DNA of 64,000 nt from Streptomyces sp. AC512_CC834 (lineage in GTDB: Bacteria; Actinomycetota; Actinomycetes; Streptomycetales; Streptomycetaceae). Location of the stretch: assembly GCF_019049325.1 (NCBI RefSeq), contig NZ_JAGMUO010000039.1:1-64000 (forward strand), written 5' to 3'. Both the position numbers and the translations under genes were made by a program. Of this stretch, positions 28,615-37,337 are shown piece by piece (position 1 is the stretch's first letter; each line of letters starts with the position of its first letter). Under the pieces are notes generated by a model. The model had not been told where the DNA came from, did not search any database, and saw only the letters and a list, made by a program, of their open reading frames with translations.

Positions 28615-28960
28615 GTTTTCCCGTCTCCTCCGGGGCTGCGCGGTCGCGGTCATGGGATCCCCCGCTGGGCGGGGAGGTGTTCGCGGCCGTGGGTCACGGC
28701 ATGCAGCGGCGGGATGCCCGAGCGCTCGGTTGTTGCGCTCAGTAAACAGAGCGTAATTCAGAGTAAAGAAGAGGCATAGACTTTTCGCGCAAATGGAGTA
28801 ACGACCCGCTCACCCGAGTGAATCAGGTATTTCATCGGCTTGTCGTACTAATTCCTTCTCATTTCCGTGTCACCTTGACGGCGCTGACGGCACGGCCCGG
28901 CTCAGCACCCGACATCGCCTCGTCGGCGTTGGCCCGAGAGAAGGAAGAAGGTGGGCGGAC
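28615..28960. other. Divergent promoter region, AT-rich
   Basis: About 350 bp between divergent genes. The stretch ~28740-28870 is much richer in A/T than its surroundings (for example GAGTAAAGAAGAGGCATAG and TCAGGTATTTCATCGG), as expected for promoters of both genes. No coding frame is persuasive and no operator was recognised. Confidence 0.5.
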
Positions 28961-30256
28961 ATGGCCGCCACCCGCAGGATGGCCACCCACAGGACGGCCA
29001 CGCGTGCCGTGGTCGCCGCGATCTGCGCCGCGTCGCTCGCCGGTTGCGCGATCGACAGCGGCAGCGGTTCCGGCGAAGGGACGCACGGCCCACAGAAGGA
29101 AAAGGGAAAAGCGGCCCCGGCGCCCAAGAACGCGGTCCGGCTGATCGGTGACGGCTCCACCGCGTACACCGGCGCCCAGCCGCACCTGCCCCGGCCCGAA
29201 CGTCTCAAGCCCGGCCAGAAGCCCCCGCAGTTCGTGGTGTTCTCCTGGGACGGCGCGGGCGAGGACAGCCAGAAGTTGTTCTCCCACTTCCGCGAAGTGG
29301 CCAAGGAGAACAACGCCACGATGACGTACTTCCTCAGCGGCGTGTACATGCTGCCGACCGAGAAGCGGGACCTGTACGACCCGCCCCAGCACTCCCCGGG
29401 CCGCTCCGACATCGGCTTCAACGACGAGCAGGGCATCGCCGACACCGTCAAGCAACTGCGGCTGGCGTGGCAGGAGGGCAACGAGATCGGCACCCACTTC
29501 AACGGGCACTTCTGCGGTGCCGACGGCGGGGTCGGCGAGTGGTCCGTCGAGGAGTGGAAGGAGGAGATCAAGCAGGCCAAGCAGTTCGTGAAGACCTGGA
29601 AGACCAACACCGGGATGAAGAACGCGGCGCCCCTCCCCTTCGACTACGACAAGGAGCTGATCGGCGCCCGCACCCCATGCCTGGAGGGCCAGAAGAACTT
29701 CATGAAGGCCGCGAGCCAGATGGGCTTCCGCTACGACAGCAGCGGGGTGAACAACCAGGTCTGGCCGTCGAAGAAGGAGGGTCTGTGGGACCTCTCGATG
29801 CAGCTCGTGCCGTTCCCCGGCCACTCCTACGAGCAGCTCACCATGGACTACAACTACATGGTCAACCAGTCGGGCACCGCCACCCAGGGCGACCCCGCCA
29901 AGCGCGAGTTCTGGGGCGACCAGATGCGTGACAGCCTCCTCCAGGGCTTCGAGCGGGCCTACGACGGAAACCGCGCGCCCCTGATCATCGGCAACCACTT
30001 CGAGTCCTGGAACGGCGGCACGTACATGCGCGCCGTCGAGGAGGTCATCGAGACGGTGTGCAACAAGAAGGAGGTGCGCTGCGTCTCCTTCCGGCAGCTC
30101 GCGGACTGGCTGGACGCCCAGGACCCGAAGGTCCTGAAGAAGCTGCGCACCCTCGGCGTCGGGGAGGCTCCCAAGAAGAGCTGGGCGTCCTTCCTGTCGG
30201 CCGCGCCCGCGCCGGCGCCCAAGGGGGTGCCCGGGGCGCCGGCCGCCAAGCAGTAG
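28961..30256 (+). CDS. Secreted polysaccharide-deacetylase-like lipoprotein
   Basis: 431 residues from ATG at 28961, preceded by GAAGGTGG. An Arg-rich start, hydrophobic segment and lipobox ASLAGC point to lipoprotein export. The body fits the NodB homology fold: SWDGAGEDSQKLF in place of TFDDG, then GNEIGTHFNGHF with the metal-binding His pair, and later IIGNHFESWNGG. The deacetylase activity is inferred from the fold; the first Asp motif is altered. The Ala/Pro-rich tail (AAPAPAPKGVPGAPAAKQ) looks like a wall-spanning or flexible end. It converges on the ATPase gene with a 21-bp gap. Confidence 0.88.
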   Translation: MAATRRMATHRTATRAVVAAICAASLAGCAIDSGSGSGEGTHGPQKEKGKAAPAPKNAVRLIGDGSTAYTGAQPHLPRPERLKPGQKPPQFVVFSWDGAGEDSQKLFSHFREVAKENNATMTYFLSGVYMLPTEKRDLYDPPQHSPGRSDIGFNDEQGIADTVKQLRLAWQEGNEIGTHFNGHFCGADGGVGEWSVEEWKEEIKQAKQFVKTWKTNTGMKNAAPLPFDYDKELIGARTPCLEGQKNFMKAASQMGFRYDSSGVNNQVWPSKKEGLWDLSMQLVPFPGHSYEQLTMDYNYMVNQSGTATQGDPAKREFWGDQMRDSLLQGFERAYDGNRAPLIIGNHFESWNGGTYMRAVEEVIETVCNKKEVRCVSFRQLADWLDAQDPKVLKKLRTLGVGEAPKKSWASFLSAAPAPAPKGVPGAPAAKQ

Positions 30257-30277
30257 CGGCCGCCCGCCCGAAGGGCG

Positions 30278-31258
30278 TCACGCCGGGGCGACGACCTCCT
30301 CGCCCAGGACGAAGCCGGGGTCGACCTGCGCCGCCAGGTCGTCCCCGGTGCGCTCATTGCCCCAGCTCTGGGCGTTCTTCAGGTGGAAGTGGACCATCTG
30401 CCGCGTGTAGCGCGTCCAGTCCCGCAGCCCGTACGTGGCGTCGGCGGCCGTGTGCAGCGCGCGCAGCGCGCGGACGTTGGCCTCCTCCAGGAGCTCGAAC
30501 CGGGGCGGGCGGCCCTTCTCCATGGCGCGCACCCAGTCCGAGTGCCCGACGGTGACCAGCAGGTCGTCCCCGACCTGTTCACGCAGGAAGTCCAGGTCGT
30601 CCGGCCCCTGCACCTTGTTGCCGACGACTTTCAGGGTGACGCCGAAGTCGCGGGCGTACTCCTTGTACTGGCGGTAGACGGAGACTCCCTTCCGGGTCGG
30701 CTCGGCGACGAGGAACGTGATGTCGAAGCGGGTGAACATGCCGGAGGCGAACGAGTCCGAGCCGGCGGTCATGTCCACCACGACGTACTCGTCACGTCCG
30801 TCGACCAGGTGGTTCAGGCAGAGCTCCACCGCCCCCGTCTTGGAGTGGTAGCAGGCGACTCCCAGGTCGGCGTCCGTGAAGGGCCCGGTGACCATCAAAC
30901 GGACGGCCCCGCCGTCGAGTTCCACCTGCCGGGCGCAGGCCTCGTAGACCGGGTTGTCCTCGCGCACCCGCAGCAGGCGCGAGCCCTCGCCGGGCGGGGT
31001 CGTCTTGATCATCTTCTCGGTGGAGGAGATGCGCCGGTTGGTGCCGCGCAGATGGTCCTTGATCAACGGCAGGTGCTCGCCCAGCGCGGGCAGACCGGCC
31101 GCTTCGGCCTCCTCGAGGCCCAGCGCGGCCCCCAGGTGCTGGTTGATGTCGGCGTCGATCGCGACGACGGGTGCGCCGGTGGTGGCGAGATGGCGGACGA
31201 AAAGGGAGGACAGGGTGGTCTTGCCGCTGCCGCCCTTCCCGACGAAAGCAATTTTCAT
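30278..31258 (-). CDS. CooC/ParA-type MinD-family ATPase
   Basis: 326 residues from ATG at 31258 (MKIAFVGKGGSGKTTLSS); longer in-frame starts run into the promoter of the Fic-like gene. The deviant Walker A with signature lysine (GKGGSGKTT), IDADINQHLG (switch I) and YVVVDMTAGSDSFASG are present. The architecture resembles CooC, which matures metal centres, and other MinD-like ATPases. No metal-binding CxC pair is obvious, so the client is unknown. It is divergent from the Fic-like gene with 111 bp between them. Confidence 0.9.
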   Translation of the reverse strand: MKIAFVGKGGSGKTTLSSLFVRHLATTGAPVVAIDADINQHLGAALGLEEAEAAGLPALGEHLPLIKDHLRGTNRRISSTEKMIKTTPPGEGSRLLRVREDNPVYEACARQVELDGGAVRLMVTGPFTDADLGVACYHSKTGAVELCLNHLVDGRDEYVVVDMTAGSDSFASGMFTRFDITFLVAEPTRKGVSVYRQYKEYARDFGVTLKVVGNKVQGPDDLDFLREQVGDDLLVTVGHSDWVRAMEKGRPPRFELLEEANVRALRALHTAADATYGLRDWTRYTRQMVHFHLKNAQSWGNERTGDDLAAQVDPGFVLGEEVVAPA

Positions 31259-31369
31259 GTTCACCAAGCGTAGTGGCTCAATAGCTGTACGTGGCACGAG
31301 AGCCTGGTGGCGGGTGAAGAAGACCACTCATTCGTGGGGCGCGGTGCCCGGGTGCGTAGGGTCGTACTC

Positions 31370-32194
31370 ATGAGTACGACAGGCGCGAACGCCGATCCGC
31401 TCGCGGCCCTGGGCGCACTGCCCGGCGTGGCCGAGTCCGTGGAGTCCGTACGCAAGGCCGTGGACCGCGTCTACGGCCACCGGATCATGCGGCGCCGCAG
31501 CAACGAGATCACCTCCGAGGCGGCACTGCGCGGCGCCCGGGGCTCGGCGGCGCTGTCCGGGGCGGACTGGGCCCTGGAGGAGGTGCGCCGGCGCAGCGAC
31601 TTCGGCGGCGGCGACGAGGCGCGCGCGGTGGGCGCGGCGCTGCGGCTGACCGCGGAGGCGGGGCAACTGCTCTCCATCTGGCGCCAGTCGCCGCTGCGGG
31701 TGCTGGCCCGGCTGCACCTGGTGGCGGCAGCGGACAACGCCGACCAGGTGGGACGGCCCCGGCAGCCGGGCGAACCGGTGGACGAACCGCTCGTCGAGCT
31801 GCCGCTTCCCGACGCCGAAGAAGCACACGGCCGGCTGGACGGGCTGGCCGCGCTGGTCATGGCCGGCGGCTCCGCGCCGGCGCTGGTGACGGCCGCCGTG
31901 GTGCACGGGGAAATCCTCGCGCTGCGCCCCTTCACCTCCCACAACGGCCTGGTCGCGCGCGCGGCCGAGCGCATCGTTCTGGTCGGCAGCGGACTGGATC
32001 CCAAGTCGGTCTGCCCGGCCGAGGTGGGCCATGCCGAGCCGGGGCGCGCGGGCTACCTGGCGGCGCTCGACGGCTACGTCTCCGGAACCCCGGAAGGCAT
32101 GGCCGCGTGGATCGCCCACTGCAGCAGGGCGGTCGCACTGGGCGCCCGGGAGTCGACGGCGGTGTGCGAGGCGCTCCAGCGCGGGGCGGCGTAG
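31370..32194 (+). CDS. Fic-fold protein with degenerate active-site motif
   Basis: 274 residues from ATG at 31370. All-helical, Ala/Leu/Arg-rich. LRPFTSHNGLVARAAERI sits where Fic AMP-transferases have HPFxxGNGR; here the leading His is Arg and the GNGR is HNGL. The upstream EAALRGARGSAALSGA is placed like the inhibitory-helix motif of Fic proteins. So it has the Fic frame but probably not ordinary AMPylation activity. In Streptomyces this gene has been labelled an oxidoreductase, which the sequence does not support. Conserved between the ATPase and HAD genes. It ends at a hairpin (32272-32299). Confidence 0.8.
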   Translation: MSTTGANADPLAALGALPGVAESVESVRKAVDRVYGHRIMRRRSNEITSEAALRGARGSAALSGADWALEEVRRRSDFGGGDEARAVGAALRLTAEAGQLLSIWRQSPLRVLARLHLVAAADNADQVGRPRQPGEPVDEPLVELPLPDAEEAHGRLDGLAALVMAGGSAPALVTAAVVHGEILALRPFTSHNGLVARAAERIVLVGSGLDPKSVCPAEVGHAEPGRAGYLAALDGYVSGTPEGMAAWIAHCSRAVALGARESTAVCEALQRGAA

Positions 32195-32271
32195 CACGAA
32201 CGGGGCGCGTCGTAGGGCCGACGGAGCGGCGTAGGGCCAACGGAGCGTCGCAGGACGAGCGAGACAGAAAT

Positions 32272-32299
32272 GCGGCGGTACGAGTGTTCGTACCGCCGC
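32272..32299 (+). terminator. Hairpin after the Fic-like gene
   Basis: GCGGCGGTACGA and its complement make a 12-bp stem with loop GTGT, about 80 bp past the stop. Both strands converge here. Confidence 0.75.
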
Positions 32300-32580
32300 T
32301 GGCATGACCACCCGGTTACCAGGCGTCCTCGATATATGCCCATCAGGTCGGGAACTTTGCCCGTCACCTGGTGCGGCTGGCCCGTAATCGACGGGTCGAC
32401 GTCGCGTGGGTGCCCAGTGTCCATGCTCGGTCCGTGGGGCCAAATGCGGTTTTAAGGTGATCCTTTCGGATGTCCTTGGTCTCGCGGGCCGTTGACTCCT
32501 TTGTACTCCTGGGCCCGAGCAAGCGGAAGTGCTCGCCGCACTTCTTTACTTTTGCGCGCATACGACGGTGAAAGGGCCGA
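32300..32580. other. Noncoding gap between Fic-like and HAD genes
   Basis: About 280 bp after the hairpin, ending at the HAD gene stop. I see no convincing frame or RNA structure. Two AT-richer patches occur (TCGATATATGCCC and GGTTTTAAGGTGATCC, nt ~32328-32465). Confidence 0.3.
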
Positions 32581-33426
32581 TCAGGCCGCAGCGGACCGCC
32601 GACGGTTCGCGTACCAGACGAGGCCCGCGGTGGCCGCCGCGGCGCCTATCGCCGCGGCGGCGACGAGTGCCGGCCGCGGCGGCACGGAGAATTTCCCAAG
32701 CCGCTGCTTGAGCCGCACCGGACGGTGGAAATCGAGAATCGGCCACTCGCGCGCGAGAGCCTCCCGGCGCAGCGCCCGGTCCGGGTTGACCGCGTGGGGG
32801 TGCCCGACGGCCTCCAGCATCGGCAGGTCGGTCGCCGAGTCGCTGTAGGCGTAGCAGCGGGACAGGTCGTACCCCTCGGACCGGGCCAGCTCCCGGATCG
32901 CCCCCGCCTTGGTCGGGCCGTACGCGTAGTACTCCACCTCCCCGGTGAAGCAGCCGTCGTCACCCACGATCATGCGGGTCGCCACCACCCGGTCCGCACC
33001 CAGCAGTTCACCGATCGGCTCGACGACCTCGGCACCCGACGTGGAGACGATCACGACGTCGCGGCCGGCGGTGTGGTGCTCCTCGATCAAGGAGGCCGCC
33101 TCGTCGTAGATGATCGGGTCGATCAGGTCGTGCAGGGTCTCGGCGACGAGCTCCTTGACCAACTGGACGTTCCAGCCGCGGCACAGCGCGGAGAGGTACT
33201 CGCGCATCCGCTCCATCTGGTCGTGGTCGGCTCCGCCGGCGAGGAAGACGAACTGGGCATATGCGGTACGCAACACAGCCCTGCGGTTGATCAGCCCGCC
33301 TTGGTAGAACGACTTGCTGAACGTGAGCGTGCTCGACTTCGCAATGACCGTCTTGTCCAGGTCAAAGAAGGCCGCTGTGCGGGGCATGGAGTGGGTCAAG
33401 GAGTGGTTTTCCACAACCCTGAGCAT
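32581..33426 (-). CDS. HAD-superfamily IB phosphatase with C-terminal membrane helix
   Basis: 281 residues. The HAD nucleophile motif is AFFDLDKTV, the Ser/Thr motif VIVSTSGAE, and the last acid pair YSDSATDLPML. It ends in a basic turn and one hydrophobic segment (PALVAAAAIGAAAATAGLVWY), anchoring it to the membrane. The SerB/CicA-like family dephosphorylates small molecules such as phosphoserine or lysophospholipids; the substrate here is unknown. The Streptomyces member is annotated as linked to morphological differentiation, and Rv3661 has the same place beside ssd. No good ribosome site precedes ATG 33426; ATG 33387 is the alternative start. Confidence 0.9.
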   Translation of the reverse strand: MLRVVENHSLTHSMPRTAAFFDLDKTVIAKSSTLTFSKSFYQGGLINRRAVLRTAYAQFVFLAGGADHDQMERMREYLSALCRGWNVQLVKELVAETLHDLIDPIIYDEAASLIEEHHTAGRDVVIVSTSGAEVVEPIGELLGADRVVATRMIVGDDGCFTGEVEYYAYGPTKAGAIRELARSEGYDLSRCYAYSDSATDLPMLEAVGHPHAVNPDRALRREALAREWPILDFHRPVRLKQRLGKFSVPPRPALVAAAAIGAAAATAGLVWYANRRRSAAA

Positions 33427-33525
33427 AGGCGCAGCCCATTCGGCGTAAGCTGGGGCGCGTGGGTTTGCCTGAGAGGGCTCTCGGGTACACCATGGAAGTC
33501 ACGGATCGTTCGCGACCGTGCTAAC

Positions 33526-33598
33526 CCGGTCCGACTCCTCCCCCCCCGAGTCGGCCGTGGAGACGACCCCCGCTCTCCCCCCCGGCGGGGGTCGTCGC
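33526..33598 (+). ncRNA. 6C small RNA
   Basis: Two stem-loops with cytosine-run loops, the defining structure of the actinobacterial 6C motif. Stem 1 pairs CCGACTC with GAGTCGG (33531-33554) around a loop ending in eight C. Stem 2 pairs GACGACCCCCGC with GCGGGGGTCGTC (33562-33596) around a loop with seven C. The motif is known near pilus-assembly and chromosome-partition-like genes; the mycobacterial copy (B11) lies between Rv3660c (ssd) and Rv3661 (HAD), exactly as here. The RNA acts on targets by C-rich loop pairing with G-rich mRNA sites. The exact ends are estimates. Confidence 0.9.
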
Positions 33599-33634
33599 AT
33601 GTCCGGGTGGGTTTCTTCGCACTACCCGTGATCC

Positions 33635-33663
33635 GGGCCCCGCGCCGTGACGGCGCGGGGCCC
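33635..33663. terminator. Hairpin downstream of 6C RNA
   Basis: GGGCCCCGCGCCG and its complement form a 13-bp stem around TGA. It may be the terminator of a longer 6C transcript. Confidence 0.6.
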
Positions 33664-34038
33664 ACATGCGTACTGCCCGCCATCGGCTACACAACGTAGT
33701 CGCCGGACTGCTCTGCGGGAGTCGCACAGAGGGCGGAGCGGGACCGGACGAGGCTCACCGGTTTGGGTGAGTCGATATTCACAACCGTCGAGTTGTCCAC
33801 AGATTTTGACCAAGATCCACATGATTTTCCGGATCGCTGCACCGTGATTCCCATGCGTTCGGGCCGCGCCGAGTTCTACGGCCGGATCTGTTTGCCGGAC
33901 GCGTGTTGTCGGCCGTTGATGCGGGGACCGGTTTCCGGTTCTTCACACGGCTGCGAATCGCGGGGCCGCAGGGGCTGCGCGAGAGACCAGGAGACATCGG
34001 GCGCGCCCGCGGGAGGCGCGCCGAAGGGGGAGGCATCC

Positions 34039-35226
34039 ATGACCGGAATCATCACGCACGACCCGCCGCCCGCAGCCGGAGGGCGGCAGAGCGGTCCCTT
34101 GATCGTCACCGAGGACACGGAGCTCCTCGACGACCTGCTGCGCCTGTGCGCGGCGGCCGGCGCCACGCCCGAGGTGCACCACTCGGTGCCCGTGACGCCT
34201 GCGACGCCTCCGACGTCGGCGACGCACTCCGCGTCCTCGGCGTCCTCGGCACCCTCGGTGTCCGGGCAGCGGACCGGCTGGGAGGCCGCGCCACTCGTCC
34301 TCGTCGGGGACGACGCGGCGCGGCGCGTGCGCGGAGCCGTGCGGAGGCGAGGAGTGGTCCTCGTGGGCCGCGACCAGGACGACTCGGGGGTGTGGCAGCG
34401 GGCCGTCGAGATCGGCGCCGACCATGTCCTGATGCTGCCCGACGGCGAGCAGTGGCTGGTCGACCGCATCGCGGACGTGGCCGAGGGCGCCGGCCGTCCG
34501 GCGCTCACCGTCGGCGTCATCGGTGGCCGGGGCGGCGCCGGGGCGTCCACGCTGGCCTGCGCGCTCGCCGTCACCTCCGCACGCGAGGGGCTGCGCAGTC
34601 TGCTGGTGGACGCCGATCCGCTGGGCGGCGGCCTCGACGTCCTCCTCGGCGGAGAGACAGCCGACGGGCTGAGGTGGCCGGCGTTCGCGGCCTCCCGCGG
34701 GCGGGTCGGCGGCGGCGCCCTGGAGGAGTCGCTGCCCGAGCTGCATTCGCTGCGAGTGCTGAGCTGGGACCGGGGCGACTGCGTCGCGGTGCCCCCGCAG
34801 GCCGTACGTGCGGTGCTCGCGGCGGCCCGGCGCAGGGGCGGCACGGTCGTCGTCGACCTGCCGCGCCGGATCGACGACGGCGTCGCCGAGGTCCTCGCGC
34901 AACTCGACGTCGGCATCCTCGTCGTCCCCGCCGAGCTGCGGGCCGTCGCGGCGGCGGGCCGGGTGGCGGCCGCGGTCGGCATGGTCCTGCGCGACCTGCG
35001 AGTCGCGGTACGCGGGCCATACGCCTCCGGACTGGACGACCGCGAGGTGGCCCGGCTGCTCGGCCTCCCCCTGGCCGGCGAAGTGCCGGTCGAGTCGGGA
35101 CTCCTGCGGGCCGCGGAGAGCAAACGCCCGCCGGGCACGTCCGCCCGCGGCCCGCTGGCGCGCTTCTGCCGGGGGTTCTGGGAGCGCGCACTGGCGGAGA
35201 CGGCGGGGCGGGGTGAGGGCGGCTGA
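34039..35226 (+). CDS. ssd: Septum-site-determining-like protein Ssd (CpaE/TadZ/MinD relative)
   Basis: 395 residues from ATG at 34039, with GGGGGAGG upstream. A receiver-like N-terminal half precedes the MinD-fold with GVIGGRGGAGASTLACAL, LLVDADPLGGGLDVLLGG and GTVVVDLPRRIDDG. The P-loop lysine is missing, as in other Ssd/TadZ proteins, so nucleotide hydrolysis is doubtful. TadZ-type proteins place the pilus machine at a site in the cell; mycobacterial Ssd also affects septation. A Ser/Ala/Thr-rich linker lies between the two halves. Its stop overlaps the start of the cpaF gene (TGATG), so it heads the tad operon. Confidence 0.93.
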   Translation: MTGIITHDPPPAAGGRQSGPLIVTEDTELLDDLLRLCAAAGATPEVHHSVPVTPATPPTSATHSASSASSAPSVSGQRTGWEAAPLVLVGDDAARRVRGAVRRRGVVLVGRDQDDSGVWQRAVEIGADHVLMLPDGEQWLVDRIADVAEGAGRPALTVGVIGGRGGAGASTLACALAVTSAREGLRSLLVDADPLGGGLDVLLGGETADGLRWPAFAASRGRVGGGALEESLPELHSLRVLSWDRGDCVAVPPQAVRAVLAAARRRGGTVVVDLPRRIDDGVAEVLAQLDVGILVVPAELRAVAAAGRVAAAVGMVLRDLRVAVRGPYASGLDDREVARLLGLPLAGEVPVESGLLRAAESKRPPGTSARGPLARFCRGFWERALAETAGRGEGG

Positions 35227-37337
35227 TGAGTGACGTGGCGCAGGGGGTGAGCGAGACGGGCGAGGCGGGCGAGATGAGCCTGGCCAGTACCGGTGAGCAC
35301 GGAATGACGCCCTTGGCCTTGGCGTGGCGAGGGGCGGGTGCGGCCGACGTGGCGGGGGCGGTGCGTGCGGGGAGCGGTGGAAGGCGGGTTGAGGTGCACG
35401 TGACGGTTGCGGGTGAGTCGGGCGGGACTTCTGAGGCGCCCGCGAGGCCGGCCTCCGGAGAGGGCGTGGTCGGCCGAGATTCCGGGACACCCGGTGGACT
35501 GACCGCGCGAGTGGCCCCGAGCTGGGCTTCCCGGGCGCCCGGAGGGCCGGCCGCTGGAGGGTCTGTGGGTGGGGCTTCCGGGGCTTCCGGGGCTTCTGGG
35601 GCATTCGGGGGGTCGGCTGGAGGGCCTGAGGAGGTTTGGGCTTCTCATCCGTCCGGGCGATTGGGTAGTGGAGCCTCCGCGGGTTCGGTTGCCCGGACCT
35701 CTGCGGGACCGGCCCCCGCCGGGGGCACGGGATCGGCTTCCGGGGGAGTCGCCGGGGCGGCCGATGAGCGGTCTTCAGGGCCGCCTTCGGCGTGGGATTC
35801 CGGGCGGGTTCAGGGGCGCGTCGAGGAGCGGGTTTCGGGGTGGTCCGCCGGGCCGGCTTCCGGGCGGGGGCAACTTCCGGGCTCCGGTCGGTTGTCAGCG
35901 TCGGCCTCCGGGCGGTACCCCGGACCTGCTTCCGGGCGATGGCCAGCGCCAGTCTCCGGGGAGTCCCCCGGACCTGCCTCCGTGAGGTCACCGGCACCAG
36001 TCTCCGGACGGTCCCAGGGTCCTGCTTCCGGGAGGTCACCGGCGGCGGCTTCCCAGGGCGGCCCGGGTCCCGCGCCCGGGATGCTCGACGGCGTACGGCG
36101 GTGGCTTGCCGAGAGTGGGGCGGAGCCGACGCCCGCCCGTGTGGCGCAGGCTCTGCGGGAGCAGGGGCGGGTGCTCGGGGACGCCGAGATTCTCGGTGCC
36201 GCCGAACAACTCAGGTCGGAACTCGTCGGCAGCGGACCACTGGAACCGCTGCTCGCCGACCCGTTGGTGACCGACGTACTGGTGTCCGCTCCGGACCGGG
36301 TCTGGGTGGACCGGGGCGGTGGCCTGGCGCTGGCACCGGTCTCCTTCCCCGACGCGGGAGCGGTACGGCGGCTCGCACAGCGCCTCGCCACCGTCGCCGG
36401 ACGCCGGCTCGACGACGCCCGGCCGTGGGTGGACGCAAGGCTGCCCGACGGCACCCGGCTGCATGCGGTACTGCCACCGGTCGCCGTCGGCTGCACCTGC
36501 CTGTCGCTACGGGTCGTACGGCCGCGCGCCTTCACCCTCGACGAACTGGCGGCGGCGGGCACCGTGCCGCCCGGCGGCGACCGCGTGCTGCGCGCGCTGC
36601 TGCGGGCCCGGCTGTCCTTCCTCGTCAGCGGCGGTACAGGCAGCGGCAAGACGACGCTGCTCAGCGCCCTGCTCGGGCTCGTCGGGCCGGACGAGCGCAT
36701 CGTGCTGGCCGAGGACTCGGCGGAACTGCGCCCGGACCATCCGCACGTTGTCCGTCTGGAGACAAGACCCGCCAACCAGGAGGGCGCGGGCCTGGTCACC
36801 CTGGAGGACCTGGTGCGGCAGGCGTTGCGCATGCGACCGGACCGACTGGTCGTGGGCGAGGTGCGCGGGCCCGAAGTGGTCCATCTGCTCGCCGCGTTGA
36901 ACACCGGCCACGAAGGCGGGTGCGGGACGGTGCACGCCAACGCGGCCGCCGACGTGCCGGCGCGGCTGGAGGCACTCGGCACGGCCGCAGGTCTGGATCG
37001 CGCGGCCCTGCACAGCCAGCTCGCGGCGGCCCTCTCGGTGGTCCTGCACCTGGTCCGTGACCGTGCGGGACGACGCCGGATCGCCGAGGTGCACGTATTG
37101 GAACGGGACCCGTCAGGGCTGGTGCGGACGGTACCAGCGCTGCGATGGGGCACGGAGTCCTTCGTGGCCGAACGCGGCTGGGAGCGGCTGCGGGGGCTGT
37201 TGCGCGGTGACGGACTCGAAGGGCGAGTCGTCGGACGGGAGGCGCGGAGGCCCGGAGGTGGCGGGGATGACGGAGGTGACAGGGATGACGGAGGTGGCGG
37301 GGATGACGGAGGTGGCGGGGATGACGGGAACGGGTGA
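35226..37337 (+). CDS. TadA/CpaF-type secretion ATPase with long low-complexity N-terminus
   Basis: 703 residues. Residues ~30-285 are Gly/Ala/Ser/Pro-rich, with SGR-x-PGPA-type repeats (nt ~35830-36060), and are absent from ordinary TadA proteins. The ATPase follows: LPDGTRLHAVLPPVA, Walker A SGGTGSGKTTLL, AEDSAELRPDHPHVV (Asp box), RPDRLVVGEVRGPEV (Walker B) and TGHEGGCGTVHANAA (His box). It powers assembly of Flp/Tad pili. The last ~25 residues are GGGGDD repeats encoded by an 18-bp DNA repeat that also makes up the start of the next gene, so the two genes overlap. The N-terminal extension is probably disordered. Confidence 0.92.
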   Translation: MSDVAQGVSETGEAGEMSLASTGEHGMTPLALAWRGAGAADVAGAVRAGSGGRRVEVHVTVAGESGGTSEAPARPASGEGVVGRDSGTPGGLTARVAPSWASRAPGGPAAGGSVGGASGASGASGAFGGSAGGPEEVWASHPSGRLGSGASAGSVARTSAGPAPAGGTGSASGGVAGAADERSSGPPSAWDSGRVQGRVEERVSGWSAGPASGRGQLPGSGRLSASASGRYPGPASGRWPAPVSGESPGPASVRSPAPVSGRSQGPASGRSPAAASQGGPGPAPGMLDGVRRWLAESGAEPTPARVAQALREQGRVLGDAEILGAAEQLRSELVGSGPLEPLLADPLVTDVLVSAPDRVWVDRGGGLALAPVSFPDAGAVRRLAQRLATVAGRRLDDARPWVDARLPDGTRLHAVLPPVAVGCTCLSLRVVRPRAFTLDELAAAGTVPPGGDRVLRALLRARLSFLVSGGTGSGKTTLLSALLGLVGPDERIVLAEDSAELRPDHPHVVRLETRPANQEGAGLVTLEDLVRQALRMRPDRLVVGEVRGPEVVHLLAALNTGHEGGCGTVHANAAADVPARLEALGTAAGLDRAALHSQLAAALSVVLHLVRDRAGRRRIAEVHVLERDPSGLVRTVPALRWGTESFVAERGWERLRGLLRGDGLEGRVVGREARRPGGGGDDGGDRDDGGGGDDGGGGDDGNG
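37254..37325 (+). repeat. 18-bp tandem repeat with reiterated ribosome site and start codon
   Basis: Four consecutive 18-bp units GGAGGTGGCGGGGATGAC (the second has two changes). Each carries GGAGGTG followed 6 bp later by ATG (37267, 37285, 37303, 37321), all in frame for tadB. In the cpaF frame each unit encodes GGGGDD-type residues. Confidence 0.92.

Larger units (their letters stand above)
33427..34038. other. Long intergenic region upstream of ssd
   Basis: About 610 bp with the 6C RNA, a terminator-like hairpin and promoters for the HAD gene and ssd. The stretch ~33770-33850 is AT-rich (for example GTCCACAGATTTTGACC), a likely ssd promoter zone. A frame open through it in phase with ssd does not look like protein. 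Confidence 0.6.

Noticed and set aside
33492..33524. 10-codon open frame (MEVTDRSRPC) ending in TAA just before the 6C hairpins, which could be read as a leader peptide.
   Set aside because: No ribosome site precedes it and the following hairpins are fully explained as the 6C RNA; nothing in the neighbouring genes suggests attenuation by amino-acid supply.
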